Of a stretch of DNA of 64,000 nucleotides, positions 18,988-28,162 are shown one piece after another. Position numbers and translations under genes: made by a program. The stretch comes from Mucilaginibacter sabulilitoris (GTDB lineage Bacteria > Bacteroidota > Bacteroidia > Sphingobacteriales > Sphingobacteriaceae), in NCBI RefSeq assembly GCF_034262375.1, contig NZ_CP139558.1, forward strand, positions 2,170,001 through 2,234,000, written 5' to 3'. The notes under the pieces were generated by a model, which was not told where the DNA came from, did not search any database, and was given only the letters and a program-made list of their open reading frames with translations. Every line of letters starts with the position of its first letter. The first letter of the stretch is position 1.

Positions 18988-19893
18988 ATGGAACCGATAG
19001 AAACCCTCGCCGACTTTTACCGTCGTCACCCGGTGGATGAGCAAACTGAATTTGCCGAGAACAACACCGGCCAGGGACATTTTAATGTCTTCCGGCGCGA
19101 ACCTTGTCTGAACCGTTCCCCCTTTGGGCGTCGTGATTTTTATAAGGTTGCGCTAGTGATCGGGAAAGGTAAGATGGTCTATGCGGATAAGGAAGTGGTG
19201 ATCCAGTGTCAGGCACTTGTGTTTTCCAGCCCGGCCGTTCCATCGGCCTGGGAAACAGGTGGTGGCCCGCAGACCGGTTATTTTTGCCTGTTCACCCAGG
19301 CTTTTATCGAATCCGATGATTACAAAGGTCGGCTGCCGGAATTTCCCCTGTTCCAGCCGGATAAAGGCCATGTACTGGAACTGGACGACCAGCAGTTAAT
19401 ACTGATCTCCGGCCTGCTCGAACGAATGCGAACAGTGATGGCTGCTGACTACCGCGCCAAATATGATATGCTGCGCAGTTATTTGCGGATACTCATGCAT
19501 GAAGCGCTGAACCTGCTGCCAGTGGTACCGGTGGAAAGTCATGCCGGGGCGCCAGCCCGCATTACCGCGCAATTTTTAGCCTTGCTGGAAAGGCAGTTCC
19601 CAATCGACTCACCCGGACAGGCCATGGCTTTACGCACACCTGCCGAATTTGCTGAAGGGCTGGCGGTCCATACCAACCATTTGAACCGGTCCGTTAAAAT
19701 GATCACTGGTCGTACCACGACCCTGCTGATCGCAGACCGCATCATCAAAGAAGCGCAGGCGCTGCTCCAACACACTGATTGGAGCATAGCTCAGATAGCC
19801 GCCGGACTGGGCTTCGGGGAACCGGCTTATTTTACGAATTTCTTTAAGAAATACACAGGGGCAGCGCCGGCGCGTACACGGCTCTCAGCCTGA
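18988..19893 (+). CDS. AraC-family transcriptional regulator
   Basis: 301 residues: an N-terminal cupin-like sensor region (GKMVYADKEVVIQCQALVFS) and a C-terminal pair of helix-turn-helix motifs (EFAEGLAVHTNHLNRSVKMI, then WSIAQIAAGLGFGEPAYFTN and FFKKYTGAAPARTR). The second motif is the canonical AraC signature. Divergent from the MFS pump, whose control it most likely exerts; may also control the cupin operon downstream. Confidence 0.93.
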   Translation: MEPIETLADFYRRHPVDEQTEFAENNTGQGHFNVFRREPCLNRSPFGRRDFYKVALVIGKGKMVYADKEVVIQCQALVFSSPAVPSAWETGGGPQTGYFCLFTQAFIESDDYKGRLPEFPLFQPDKGHVLELDDQQLILISGLLERMRTVMAADYRAKYDMLRSYLRILMHEALNLLPVVPVESHAGAPARITAQFLALLERQFPIDSPGQAMALRTPAEFAEGLAVHTNHLNRSVKMITGRTTTLLIADRIIKEAQALLQHTDWSIAQIAAGLGFGEPAYFTNFFKKYTGAAPARTRLSA

Positions 19894-20043
19894 ATAAACG
19901 CTTTAGCTGATATTTAGATCATTGAATGATTTAGATATTTCTGACGTATCGAAGCCTGCGATTTGGGGAAAGATATAGTAATTTATTAGTTGGCATAATT
20001 TTCATTATTTGATACCTTAAAAGCTACCATCATCTGTGACTAT

Positions 20044-20622
20044 ATGAAAAGAAACACATTTCTTCAAATGCTCATGGGAACAACGGCATTGGTTACCGTG
20101 TCGATGAACGGGCTGGGTAAAGGCTTGACCAAGTTCAGGGTCAAAGCCGGCTTTAAAGTCGACACGGGCAAAGACCGTTTTAAAAAAACGATCACGCTCA
20201 TGGAAGGCGATACTTTCTTTACCAAAGTCTCGACGAAAGATACCGATGGCGATATTTACGTCTACGAATCGACGCGATCCAAAGAAGGCGGCCCCGCCCA
20301 TCATTACTACTTCAGCCAGGATGAATGGTGGTATATTTTACAGGGGGAATTCCTGATCAAGACCGGCGAGACGACCTATCATGCCAAAGCGGGCGACAGT
20401 GTTTTCGGCCCCAGAATGGTGCCGCACAGTTTCGCAAAGATCGGCGAAGGCGATGGACGGTTACTACAGTTTTTCCAGCCGGCCGGAAAGATGGAAGAAT
20501 TTTTCACCAAGGTCAGCCTGGGTGCGGCTAAAGGGATGACGGAAGCAGAGCAAGACAAATTCCGGGAAGCACATGGCTTCAAACGGGTAGGACCTGCGAT
20601 ACAGAATTTTAAGAAAATATGA
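20044..20622 (+). CDS. Cupin-domain protein with N-terminal export signal
   Basis: 192 residues. The first 25 are signal-like (KRNTFLQMLMGTTALVTVSM). The cupin core holds the metal-binding motif 1 pattern (GGPAHHYYFSQDEWWYILQGEF, with His-His and Glu candidates) and motif 2 (GDSVFGPRMVPHSFAKIGEG, with His). Enzymes of this fold include dioxygenases and isomerases; substrate unknown. It overlaps the next gene by four bases (ATGA), so the two are co-translated. Confidence 0.85.
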   Translation: MKRNTFLQMLMGTTALVTVSMNGLGKGLTKFRVKAGFKVDTGKDRFKKTITLMEGDTFFTKVSTKDTDGDIYVYESTRSKEGGPAHHYYFSQDEWWYILQGEFLIKTGETTYHAKAGDSVFGPRMVPHSFAKIGEGDGRLLQFFQPAGKMEEFFTKVSLGAAKGMTEAEQDKFREAHGFKRVGPAIQNFKKI

Positions 20623-21098
20623 TGAATATAAAACACCTGTTGCTTGGCTTATTGATGATCATCTCGTTTTCGTTTGCCGCGGCGCAGAAAATAGATACGG
20701 CGAAAAATAATCCGGCTATCCGCCAGCTCGTCAAGAACTATGAGCTAGCCTGGAACTCGCATGATCCAAAGGCATTGGCTGCCAATTACCGGGAGGACGC
20801 CACCTGGGTCAACTGGTTTGGCGCTAAGTACACGGGAAGGCAAGATATCGAAGATCACTACCGCACGACGTACGAAAGTTACTTTAAGATCAGCCATTAT
20901 TATACTCGTGCCGTGGAAGACATCCGCTATCTCATGCCCGATATCGCTATCGTACATGTACGGACAGGACTGACGGATGATACGCGCTACCCCGGCCAGA
21001 CATTTGAATTTCGCAGGATGATGGTCGTCACCCGTGCGAATGGCCTGTGGCTGATCCAGGCGGGCCAGAACGCCAAGCTGGAAAAAGGGATCAAGTGA
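20619..21098 (+). CDS. Secreted SgcJ/SnoaL-like (NTF2-fold) protein
   Basis: 159 residues with a signal peptide (MNIKHLLLGLLMIISFSFAAAQ) and an NTF2-like body: LVKNYELAWNSHDPKALAANY, EDATWVNWFGAKYTGRQDIE, and a closing FRRMMVVTRANGLWLIQAGQ. This matches the SgcJ/EcaC-type proteins that are often listed with oxidoreductases, although no direct catalytic evidence is visible. ATGA overlap with the cupin gene. Confidence 0.83.
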   Translation: MMNIKHLLLGLLMIISFSFAAAQKIDTAKNNPAIRQLVKNYELAWNSHDPKALAANYREDATWVNWFGAKYTGRQDIEDHYRTTYESYFKISHYYTRAVEDIRYLMPDIAIVHVRTGLTDDTRYPGQTFEFRRMMVVTRANGLWLIQAGQNAKLEKGIK

Positions 21099-21191
21099 TT
21101 TTATTGACATTTGTCACAGTGATTTATAGATAAATGTCCTCTTTCCTCCATTGGAAACACTTCAATTTTGTGCTACAAAGGATAACACAAA

Positions 21192-21959
21192 ATGAAGTTA
21201 AAAAATAAAGTGGCTGTTATTACCGGGGGTAATAGCGGAATAGGTTTCGGGATCGCCGAAGCATTGAAGAACGAAGGTGCAAAAGGTGCGATCACCGGCA
21301 GGAACCAGGCAACCCTTGACAGCGCGGTAAGAGAATTGGGCGAAGGTTATATCGGTATTAAAGGTGATGTAACTAACCTCGACGACCTCGAAAATATCTA
21401 TAAAGTTACAGCGGAACGATTCGGTAAGATCGACACGCTGGTTGTGAATGCCGGTGGGATCGTTGACGGCCAGCCGATGGCAGGCATTAACGAAGTAACC
21501 GAAGAAAATTACGATCTGTACATGGACCTGAACCTGAAAAGCACTTACTTTTCCGTAAAAAAAGCATTACCCTACCTGAACGACGGCGCATCGGTCATCC
21601 TGATCGGCTCGACCGCCGCACACCGCGCGGCACCGGGCATGACCATTTACGCTGCTGCTAAAGCTGCCGTAATCTCACTCGCCAAAGGATTATCACTGGA
21701 CCTGCTATCCAGAAGGATCCGGGTGAATACGCTGTCGCCCGGTTCGATCGACACCCCGGTATTCGGAAAGATCGTACCGGAGGAACACGTGGCGAGTGTT
21801 AAAAAAATGTGGGTCGATATCATACCGGTAGGAAGAATGGGCTCACCGGCGGACATGGGTAAAGCGGCTGCTTTCTTGGCTTCGGACGACTCGGCATTTA
21901 TCGTGGGCACGGAACTGATCGCCGACGGTGGTATGACGAATATCAGCCTGATGAAATGA
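21192..21959 (+). CDS. Short-chain dehydrogenase/reductase (classical SDR)
   Basis: 255 residues with the cofactor motif TGGNSGIG (11-18), the NAG motif (VVNAGG), catalytic Ser140, Tyr153 and Lys157 (YAAAK), and the usual C-terminal ADGGM. It uses NAD(P)H to reduce a carbonyl compound or the reverse. Very similar along its length to the SDR at 28163-28915, so the two are paralogs. Stands alone, 93 bases after the NTF2-like gene and 91 before a Crp/Fnr regulator. Confidence 0.93.
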   Translation: MKLKNKVAVITGGNSGIGFGIAEALKNEGAKGAITGRNQATLDSAVRELGEGYIGIKGDVTNLDDLENIYKVTAERFGKIDTLVVNAGGIVDGQPMAGINEVTEENYDLYMDLNLKSTYFSVKKALPYLNDGASVILIGSTAAHRAAPGMTIYAAAKAAVISLAKGLSLDLLSRRIRVNTLSPGSIDTPVFGKIVPEEHVASVKKMWVDIIPVGRMGSPADMGKAAAFLASDDSAFIVGTELIADGGMTNISLMK

Positions 21960-22050
21960 TCGATAACGGGAGCGTCATTTCTGCACCCTAATAACCATCT
22001 AACCTTTAAATATGGCGGCATTTGAATAGCTTTGTTAAAAAGCCGTTCGA

Positions 22051-22644
22051 ATGTCGCCAACGTTTATAGACTATCTTCAGGAAAAAGGTACGCTCACGCG
22101 GGAAGACCTGGAATTGATCGCCACTGCTTCGATATCAAAACGCGTACGAAAAGGTCAATACCTGCTTGAGGAAGGCGAGGTAAGTGATTTTGTCGGATTT
22201 GTTGTTAAAGGCAGTTTCCGTTTATTCCGTATGGGGGATGACCAGGAGGAACATATGATGCGGTTTGCCATAGAGAACTGGTGGGTTTCTGACTTTATCA
22301 GCTTCATGTCCGGTCAGCCCTCCAATTGTTATCTCGAAGCGCTGGAGGACAGTGAGATCATCCGCTTTTCCAAAGAAAAATGGGAGGAACTGCTTGCCGC
22401 TTCACCGAACTTCAGGCGGATCATCGAAGCGCTGACGGCCAAAAATTTTGAGGCGCATCAGAACAGGATCTTCAGTAACATCAGCGATCCGGCGGAAGTT
22501 CGCTATGAAAAATTCGTGCAGCAATATCCGAACCTGTACAACCGCATCCCTTTGTATATGATCGCCTCTTTCCTGGGCCTGACCCGGGAAACCCTGAGCC
22601 GGGTCAGGAAGCAGGCCGTTAAGCGAAGCCAGGTGGCTTCTTAG
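22051..22644 (+). CDS. Crp/Fnr-family transcriptional regulator
   Basis: 197 residues: a cyclic-nucleotide-binding-like beta-roll (KGQYLLEEGEVSDFVGFVVK) and a C-terminal winged helix (YMIASFLGLTRETLSRVRKQ). The usual Fnr cysteines are absent, so it is unlikely to hold an iron-sulfur cluster. Possibly controls the SDR on either side. Confidence 0.9.
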   Translation: MSPTFIDYLQEKGTLTREDLELIATASISKRVRKGQYLLEEGEVSDFVGFVVKGSFRLFRMGDDQEEHMMRFAIENWWVSDFISFMSGQPSNCYLEALEDSEIIRFSKEKWEELLAASPNFRRIIEALTAKNFEAHQNRIFSNISDPAEVRYEKFVQQYPNLYNRIPLYMIASFLGLTRETLSRVRKQAVKRSQVAS

Positions 22645-22761
22645 GTATGACGGATAACGCACCCGATCATAGCTACCATGGTTTCGGCTAAACCAAACAT
22701 GGATTTGGATAAATCTTTCTCACCGTAACGGCGGTTCTTTGTATCGACAAAAAGAACCAAC

Positions 22762-23652
22762 ATGAAAGTATTCGTTACCGGAGCCTCTGGCTTCGTAGGT
22801 ACTGCCGTTGTGCAGGAACTAATAAAGGCCGGCTACCAGGTATTGGGACTGGCACGTTCGGAAGCATCGGCAGCTAAGTTAAAATCGGCCGGGGCTGAAG
22901 TGCATTACGGCGACCTGGAAGATCTGGATAGCCTAAGTAAAGGCACAGCTGAAAGTAACGGGGTGATCCATTGCGGTTTCATCCACGATTTTACCCGTTT
23001 TGCAGAAGTTTGCGCGGTCGATGAGCGGGCCATAGCAACGATAGCCAGTGTGCTGGCCGGTTCAGACCGCCCGCTCATCGTTACTTCAGGTACGGCCCTG
23101 GTGAGTCCCGGTAGTCTGGCCACTGAAAACATGCCATCACCATTTAACCCGGCCTGGCCCCGTGCTTCGGAACGTGCAGCGGAAGCTGCCGCAGCCATGG
23201 GCGTACGGGCAGCTGTCGTACGTTTGCCGCCTTCAGTGCATGGGGATGAGGACAAACACGGATTTATTCCTATCCTGGTGAATCTGGCGCGGGAAAAAGG
23301 TTTCTCTGCCTATATCGGCGACGGTCAGAATCGCTGGAACGCCGGTCACCGGTTAGATGCCGCGTTATTGTACCGTTTAGCATTGGAGCAAGCCACGCCG
23401 GGCGCACGATTTCACGCTAACACGGAAGAAGGTATTACCGTTAAAAGCATTGCTGAGACCATTGGGGCCCAATTGAACCTGCCGGTCAAATCCATTACCC
23501 CTGAAGAAGCAGCCGGGCATTTCGGCTGGTTTGCCCACATGGCGGCGATCGATTGCCCGACTTCGAGCAGGTGGACGCAGGAATACCTGAACTGGCAGCC
23601 ATCACATCCTTTCCTGTTAACGGATATCGAAAACGGCATTTATACTTACTGA
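22762..23652 (+). CDS. NAD-dependent epimerase/dehydratase-type extended SDR
   Basis: 296 residues with GASGFVGTAV near the N-terminus for NAD(P) binding. The region expected to hold YxxxK lacks a clear copy (PAWPRASERAAEAAA instead), as in atypical SDR subfamilies. The end (CPTSSRWTQEYLNWQPSHPF) fits the family of nucleoside-diphosphate-sugar epimerase-like proteins used on non-sugar substrates. Only 1 base separates it from the next gene, giving one operon with the NmrA-like and AraC genes. Confidence 0.87.
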   Translation: MKVFVTGASGFVGTAVVQELIKAGYQVLGLARSEASAAKLKSAGAEVHYGDLEDLDSLSKGTAESNGVIHCGFIHDFTRFAEVCAVDERAIATIASVLAGSDRPLIVTSGTALVSPGSLATENMPSPFNPAWPRASERAAEAAAAMGVRAAVVRLPPSVHGDEDKHGFIPILVNLAREKGFSAYIGDGQNRWNAGHRLDAALLYRLALEQATPGARFHANTEEGITVKSIAETIGAQLNLPVKSITPEEAAGHFGWFAHMAAIDCPTSSRWTQEYLNWQPSHPFLLTDIENGIYTY

Positions 23653-23653
23653 A

Positions 23654-24580
23654 ATGAAGCTCATCGTAACCGGTTCTTTAGGGAACATCAGCCAACCGCT
23701 GACGGAAATGCTGGTAGCCCAGGGACATGACGTCACTGTAATGAGCAGTGACGTGAAAAAGAAAGCAGCCATTGAAGCCCTGGGCGCTTCGGCTGCTACC
23801 GGCTCTATTGCCGATGTTGATTTCCTGACAGCCACCTTTCAGGGAGCTGATGCGGTCTACGCCATGATCCCACTCAGTTTTACCGAGCCCGACCTGGGCG
23901 AGTACCTGCGCCGGATGGCCAAAAACTACGTGCAAGCTTTAAAGGCAACCCAGGTCAAGCGCGTGGTCGTGATGAGCGGGTGGGTCGCCGACCTGGTCAA
24001 AATCGAAAACGTGGAAAACGAATTTGACGACCTGGAGGTCTCCACCACCTTCATGCGCCCCGGATCATTTTACACGAACTTCTATCAGAGTATCGACCTA
24101 ATCAAAGGCAAAGGCCTGATGGGTAAACTGCTTACGTTGCGTTACTCCGGCCTTTGGCCGTTAATGACCGGGAAGACCGGCCTGCTGATGGGCAATTGTG
24201 GCGGGGATGACCGGATCATTTTTGTCTCGCCCAAAGATATTGCCGGGGCAGTTGCAGAAGAAATTGTGTTGATGCCGGTGCAAAACACCATCCGGTATGT
24301 GGGCAGCGAGGAACTGACCTGTAACGAAGCCGCCGGGATTATCGGAACGGCGATAGGCAAGCCCTGGCTGAAATGGATCTTGCTGAGCGATAAAGCGATG
24401 CTACAGGGATTAAAGATGGCGAAAGTACCGGAAAAACTGGCCGAAACTCTGGTAGAAATGCAGGCGGCCATGCACAGCGGTGAACCGCTGGAAAACTTCC
24501 ATCGTAGTAACCCGAAAATGGGCAAGGTCAAACTCGCGGATTTTGCCAAGGAGTTTGCCCGGGTATACCATGCAAAATAA
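23654..24580 (+). CDS. NmrA-like NAD(P)-binding protein (atypical SDR)
   Basis: 308 residues. The N-terminus TGSLGNISQPLTEMLVAQGH gives the NmrA-type GxxGxxG variant; no catalytic Tyr-Lys pair is evident. A later segment (VSTTFMRPGSFYTNFYQSID) is typical of NmrA/QOR2-like proteins that sense NADP(H) or reduce quinones. Encoded between an extended SDR and an AraC regulator in one operon. Confidence 0.85.
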   Translation: MKLIVTGSLGNISQPLTEMLVAQGHDVTVMSSDVKKKAAIEALGASAATGSIADVDFLTATFQGADAVYAMIPLSFTEPDLGEYLRRMAKNYVQALKATQVKRVVVMSGWVADLVKIENVENEFDDLEVSTTFMRPGSFYTNFYQSIDLIKGKGLMGKLLTLRYSGLWPLMTGKTGLLMGNCGGDDRIIFVSPKDIAGAVAEEIVLMPVQNTIRYVGSEELTCNEAAGIIGTAIGKPWLKWILLSDKAMLQGLKMAKVPEKLAETLVEMQAAMHSGEPLENFHRSNPKMGKVKLADFAKEFARVYHAK

Positions 24581-24592
24581 GTACCTTGTGCT

Positions 24593-25519
24593 ATGAGCAG
24601 TTCAACGCCTTTCCGTTTCAGCACCATCAGTGATTATCACCGTGCCGCTGGCTTGCCCCAACCGGCGCATCCGCTGATCAGTATTGTCAGGATGGAAGAT
24701 ATAAGTCTGCCGATTGCCGAGGTACCTTTCAGCCTGGTGGGTGACTTTTACTGGATCTCGATGAAGAAAATGCAGCACATTAAATTCAGGTATGGCCAGC
24801 AAACCAGCGACTTTGACGACGGCGTATTGTTCTTTATGTCGCCCGGTCAATTATTTGGCGTGGAAAGCGTGGAGCATGCAGCGGACTTAAAAAAGCCCGA
24901 AGGATGGATGATCCTGATCCACCCTGACTTTCTGTGGAACACGCCGCTCGCCAAAAACATCAAACAGTATGAGTTCTTCAGCTATTCCGTGAACGAGGCG
25001 CTGTACCTTTCCGAAAAGGAGGAGGTGATGCTTACCGCAATCGTAAACCAGATCGAACAGGAATACAACGGCGCTATTGACCGCTTCAGCCAAAGCGTGA
25101 TCATTGCGCAATTAGAGTTATTATTGACCTATTCGGAGCGTTTCTATCAGCGGCAATTTATCACCCGAAAAAAAGCCAGTCATGAGCTATTGACACGTTT
25201 GGAAGATTATCTGGATAGTTATTTTAATAGCGGTACGTTAGCGAAGCACGGCATGCCCAGCGTAATGCATATCGCAGAAATATTGAACATATCACCTGGT
25301 TATCTCAGCAGCCTCCTCAAGTCGCTGACCGGCCAGAACACGCAGCAACACCTGCACCATAAACTGATCGAGTTGGCCAAGGAAAAACTTTCCACTACCA
25401 GTTTGTCGGTCAGCGAAATCGCATATGAACTCGGCTTTGAGCACCTGCAATCCTTCAGTAAATTATTCAAGACCAAAACCAATTTATCGCCGCTGGAATT
25501 TCGGCATTCGTTCAATTGA
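24593..25519 (+). CDS. AraC-family transcriptional regulator
   Basis: 308 residues; an N-terminal cupin-like domain (DDGVLFFMSPGQLFGVESVE) and a C-terminal double helix-turn-helix (VMHIAEILNISPGYLSSLLK, then LSVSEIAYELGFEHLQSFSK and LFKTKTNLSPLEFR). It lies 12 bases after the NmrA-like gene and probably regulates that operon. Its 3' end faces the cupin gene on the other strand; the literal cupin frame reads into it because of a frameshift. Confidence 0.93.
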   Translation: MSSSTPFRFSTISDYHRAAGLPQPAHPLISIVRMEDISLPIAEVPFSLVGDFYWISMKKMQHIKFRYGQQTSDFDDGVLFFMSPGQLFGVESVEHAADLKKPEGWMILIHPDFLWNTPLAKNIKQYEFFSYSVNEALYLSEKEEVMLTAIVNQIEQEYNGAIDRFSQSVIIAQLELLLTYSERFYQRQFITRKKASHELLTRLEDYLDSYFNSGTLAKHGMPSVMHIAEILNISPGYLSSLLKSLTGQNTQQHLHHKLIELAKEKLSTTSLSVSEIAYELGFEHLQSFSKLFKTKTNLSPLEFRHSFN

Positions 25520-26037
25520 AGAATTAAGGCAACATTATTGCTTAGCAAAAAAGTCCGGCGGGTATAACCCTGTCCGTGCGACTGAGCGATATCCTGGATC
25601 CGTTTGAACGATTCTGCATTCATTGGCGGCGGCAAAAACTGACCTGCTGCGACCGGCTCGCCAATTTCTTCAAAAAAATCTTCCAGGCCCGCGGGAACTA
25701 CGGTGCAAAGCATTTGAGCCATTTTATCGCTGACATTTTTAAAGTAGTGCACCACCCCGCCCTTGGGTATCAGGACGAAAGCCCCTTTCCGGGCAGTGTA
25801 AGCCCCGGCTTCCGAATGAACTTCCACTTCGCCGTCAACAACGTAAAAAGTTTCAAAAAAGTCCGCATGCGAATGCGGACCGGGGCCGTTTTGCGGCGGT
25901 ACCAGCATTTCGATGGTCGAAAAGGCGCCGCCGGTTTGCTGTCCTGACACCAGTACGCGATAATTACCGCCTACGACCGCTAATATTTTACCGCCATCAG
26001 GATCGACTACGGATGGCATTGCTTTTATGTTTTCCAT
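25300..26037 (-). CDS. Cupin-domain protein, frameshifted near its 3' end
   Basis: The first 160 residues are a normal cupin protein: GPGPHSHADFFETFYVVDGE (motif 1 with His and Glu) and KGAFVLIPKGGVVHYFKNVS (motif 2 with His). After HGQ the literal frame runs on for about 80 residues antisense to the AraC gene, with no protein-like character. A single added base near 25557 restores LYPPDFFAKQ and a stop at 25535-25537, which is a typical ending and leaves a 15-base gap to the AraC stop. I infer an intact ancestral gene of 25535-26037; the deletion is either real or a sequencing error. Confidence 0.82.
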   Translation of the reverse strand: MENIKAMPSVVDPDGGKILAVVGGNYRVLVSGQQTGGAFSTIEMLVPPQNGPGPHSHADFFETFYVVDGEVEVHSEAGAYTARKGAFVLIPKGGVVHYFKNVSDKMAQMLCTVVPAGLEDFFEEIGEPVAAGQFLPPPMNAESFKRIQDIAQSHGQGYTRRTFLLSNNVALILQLNECRNSSGDKLVLVLNNLLKDCRCSKPSSYAISLTDKLVVESFSLANSISLWCRCCCVFWPVSDLRRLLR

Positions 26038-26046
26038 AAGCTGTGT

Positions 26047-26439
26047 TTAAAAAGTTTTTTGATTTGGTTTAGTGATCAATAACAAAAGGCCAAACAGAGC
26101 ACAGATCAAAATAGCAATAATATGCGGCATCGCCTGCATCACACCATTATAAGGCTTGCTTAGCACCACCAGCATATCGTTTACCGGTATGATTGTTCCC
26201 GCTAATAAAGTTATGCTGACAGCCTGTCTTTGGTTCAATAGCACAAAAGCACAGAGCAGTATGCCGGAAAAGATATCGCGGATACCTTTGATATAGTGAA
26301 AAGAGTAATCACCGCCTGCATTGTACTGAATACCGAAACCGGCGATAGCCGCTTCAGGTGCGAAAAAGAAACGGGCGCCCAAGAAGATCATGCCCGCACC
26401 CAGCAGGCAAGCCATGGTATAAGCAATTTTTGTTGTCAT
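26047..26439 (-). CDS. DUF4267-type small membrane protein
   Basis: 130 residues with four predicted helices (AYTMACLLGAGMIFLGARFF, GIRDIFSGILLCAFVLLN, SITLLAGTIIPVNDMLVVL, HIIAILICALFGLLLLIT). The GIRDIFSGILL and LAGTIIPVNDM segments match the DUF4267 pattern. It precedes the cupin gene in the same direction with 9 bases between, so they share a transcript. Function unknown. Confidence 0.78.
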   Translation of the reverse strand: MTTKIAYTMACLLGAGMIFLGARFFFAPEAAIAGFGIQYNAGGDYSFHYIKGIRDIFSGILLCAFVLLNQRQAVSITLLAGTIIPVNDMLVVLSKPYNGVMQAMPHIIAILICALFGLLLLITKPNQKTF

Positions 26440-26511
26440 GATTTTTAATATTTAATGATGACACAAAGTTCCATATCAAAGGTCCGGCGTTCATGCACCT
26501 GGGTTAACAAA

Positions 26512-27093
26512 TCATTTTTGGCTGAAAATTCTTTTGCGAATACGGCTGAGCGATTGGGGCTTGACGCCGACATAAGAGGCAATATGGTATTGTGAGACTC
26601 GTTGCAGCAGGTCAGGATGTTCGCTCACCAGTTTTTGATACCGATTTTCGGGACTATCGGTGTATAAAGAGGTCACCGCATGCAGCAATTGGGCAAATAC
26701 CTGCTCGATCACCAGCCGCCCAAACCGTTCGCCGCCAGTGACAGACTGATAAAAAACCTGCAGGTCGGTATGAGAGATCTGCCACAGCGCGCAATCTTCC
26801 AGTGCCTGGATGATCTTGGTAGACGGGGTCTGCGGCAGGAAACTTTCGTAATTACAAACGAAGTTGCACTCCTGTCCAAAATCATAGGTTTTCTCCTCGC
26901 CGTCAGCATTGATATAATAACGGACCAGGCCTTTTTCGATGAAACCCGCGTGTTTACACACCTGTCCGTCCGCCAGGAAGAAGTCGCCCTTTTTGAGTAC
27001 TTTTTTTTTAAACAGCCGGCCGATCACGGCTTCCTCCTCCTCGCCGAGGTGGATCAAAGATCGTATACTGCTGATCAGGGCTTCGGGCATCAT
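26512..27093 (-). CDS. Crp/Fnr-family transcriptional regulator
   Basis: 193 residues with the cNMP-binding-like roll (KGDFFLADGQVCKHAGFIEK) and a C-terminal helix-turn-helix (YHIASYVGVKPQSLSRIRKR). It precedes the DUF4267 and cupin genes on the same strand with 72 bases between, and likely regulates them. Confidence 0.9.
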   Translation of the reverse strand: MMPEALISSIRSLIHLGEEEEAVIGRLFKKKVLKKGDFFLADGQVCKHAGFIEKGLVRYYINADGEEKTYDFGQECNFVCNYESFLPQTPSTKIIQALEDCALWQISHTDLQVFYQSVTGGERFGRLVIEQVFAQLLHAVTSLYTDSPENRYQKLVSEHPDLLQRVSQYHIASYVGVKPQSLSRIRKRIFSQK

Positions 27094-27233
27094 TTCTTCT
27101 TTTGGGTGAAGTTAATCTTTTTTGACAACATCCTTTTGGTTACAAGCTTGCGCTTTATCATCCGGCTTTTTCTGGGTACGATACTCAAGTTTGCCAGCAG
27201 GATCGGCGCCAAAGCGATGGAGGGAAGACAGAA

Positions 27234-27492
27234 GTGAAGATCGTTACCATCCTGTTGATGGCTGTATCCGCCATCCTCAGCGTCAAACATGGCTGGGATG
27301 CTTTCCGTCCGGCATCATCCGGGCAGCTTAAAATGATGGCTGTCCTGGGTATCAACCCCGGCCTCCTGCCTTACCTGAGGTACTGCCCATCAGCATTGGC
27401 CTGCTGCTGCTTTTCCCGCAGACATTTTTATCAGCAACCTCCTAAATGCCATCGTCATCTTACTGCCAATTTTCAAGGGTGTTAAGAATTAA
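27234..27492 (+). pseudogene. DoxX-like membrane protein, broken by two frameshifts
   Basis: A GTG start at 27234 gives IVTILLMAVSAILSVKHGWD and continues as a DoxX-like protein to NPGLLPYL. The homologous sequence then continues in a second frame (EVLPISIGLLLLFPQTFL) and a third (ISNLLNAIVILLPIFKGVKN, stop at 27490-27492). Each switch equals one missing base, near 27381 and 27431. The intact product would be about 87 residues, shorter than usual. Confidence 0.6.
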
Positions 27493-27675
27493 AATGGCGA
27501 TCTTGTTATCGTACATATCAGTTTTTTTAAATCGATCAATTGAGTTCAGCGGCTATCTCAATATGGCAACGTTCATATGGTCTATCGTGTCCGGCAACCT
27601 TTTTGGAGCCCGGTTTAATATAAAGACTCCCGGAACGCCGGCGGCGACAGGCGCGTTTCGCTGGTCCGTTGAAGA

Positions 27676-28053
27676 TTAACTCTGGGCGGTATAAGTTATC
27701 CTGCTTTTTTTATCCGTTTCTCCAGGCATCGGTGCCACTTCATATTGGTTATTCCAGGCTTTGATGCTTTCCAGGATCGGCAAAAAAGCCAGGCCTTTCT
27801 CAGACAATTGATATTCGACCCGGGGCGGCAGTTCCTTATAAGCGATTCTTTCCAATAGACCGTCTTCTTCCAGTTCTTTGAGTTGTTCGGTCAGTACCTT
27901 CCTGGAAATGTGCGGTACGATGGAATCCAGCTGACCAAAACGAATGGTACGGGTGCCGATCACATTGATGATGATCGGTTTCCATTTATTGCCGATCGTG
28001 CCGATCGCTCTGGTGAAGGGGCAATTCGAAGCACAAAATCTTTCGTCTCTCAT
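27676..28053 (-). CDS. HxlR-family winged-helix regulator
   Basis: 125 residues with the HxlR signature: CPFTRAIGTIGNKWKPIIIN, RFGQLDSIVPHISRKVLTEQ, then LKELEEDGLLER and VEYQLSEKG. A conserved N-terminal Cys (CPFTRA), used in this family for electrophile or redox sensing, is present. Divergent from the SDR operon at 28163, with 109 bases between; it most likely represses that operon in the absence of the inducer. Confidence 0.92.
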   Translation of the reverse strand: MRDERFCASNCPFTRAIGTIGNKWKPIIINVIGTRTIRFGQLDSIVPHISRKVLTEQLKELEEDGLLERIAYKELPPRVEYQLSEKGLAFLPILESIKAWNNQYEVAPMPGETDKKSRITYTAQS

Positions 28054-28162
28054 TTTCTCAAATTTTTGTAGTTACCTGGCCGTAACCAGAATAAGTCCTG
28101 TTAGTTACAAATATAAACCAACAATGGTAACTTTGGGAAACAAATTTAAAATTTCATTAGAA

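Noticed and set aside
27934..28162. Upstream in-frame extension of the SDR at 28163
   Set aside because: It runs through the divergent HxlR gene; the SDR fold begins at the ATG at 28163.
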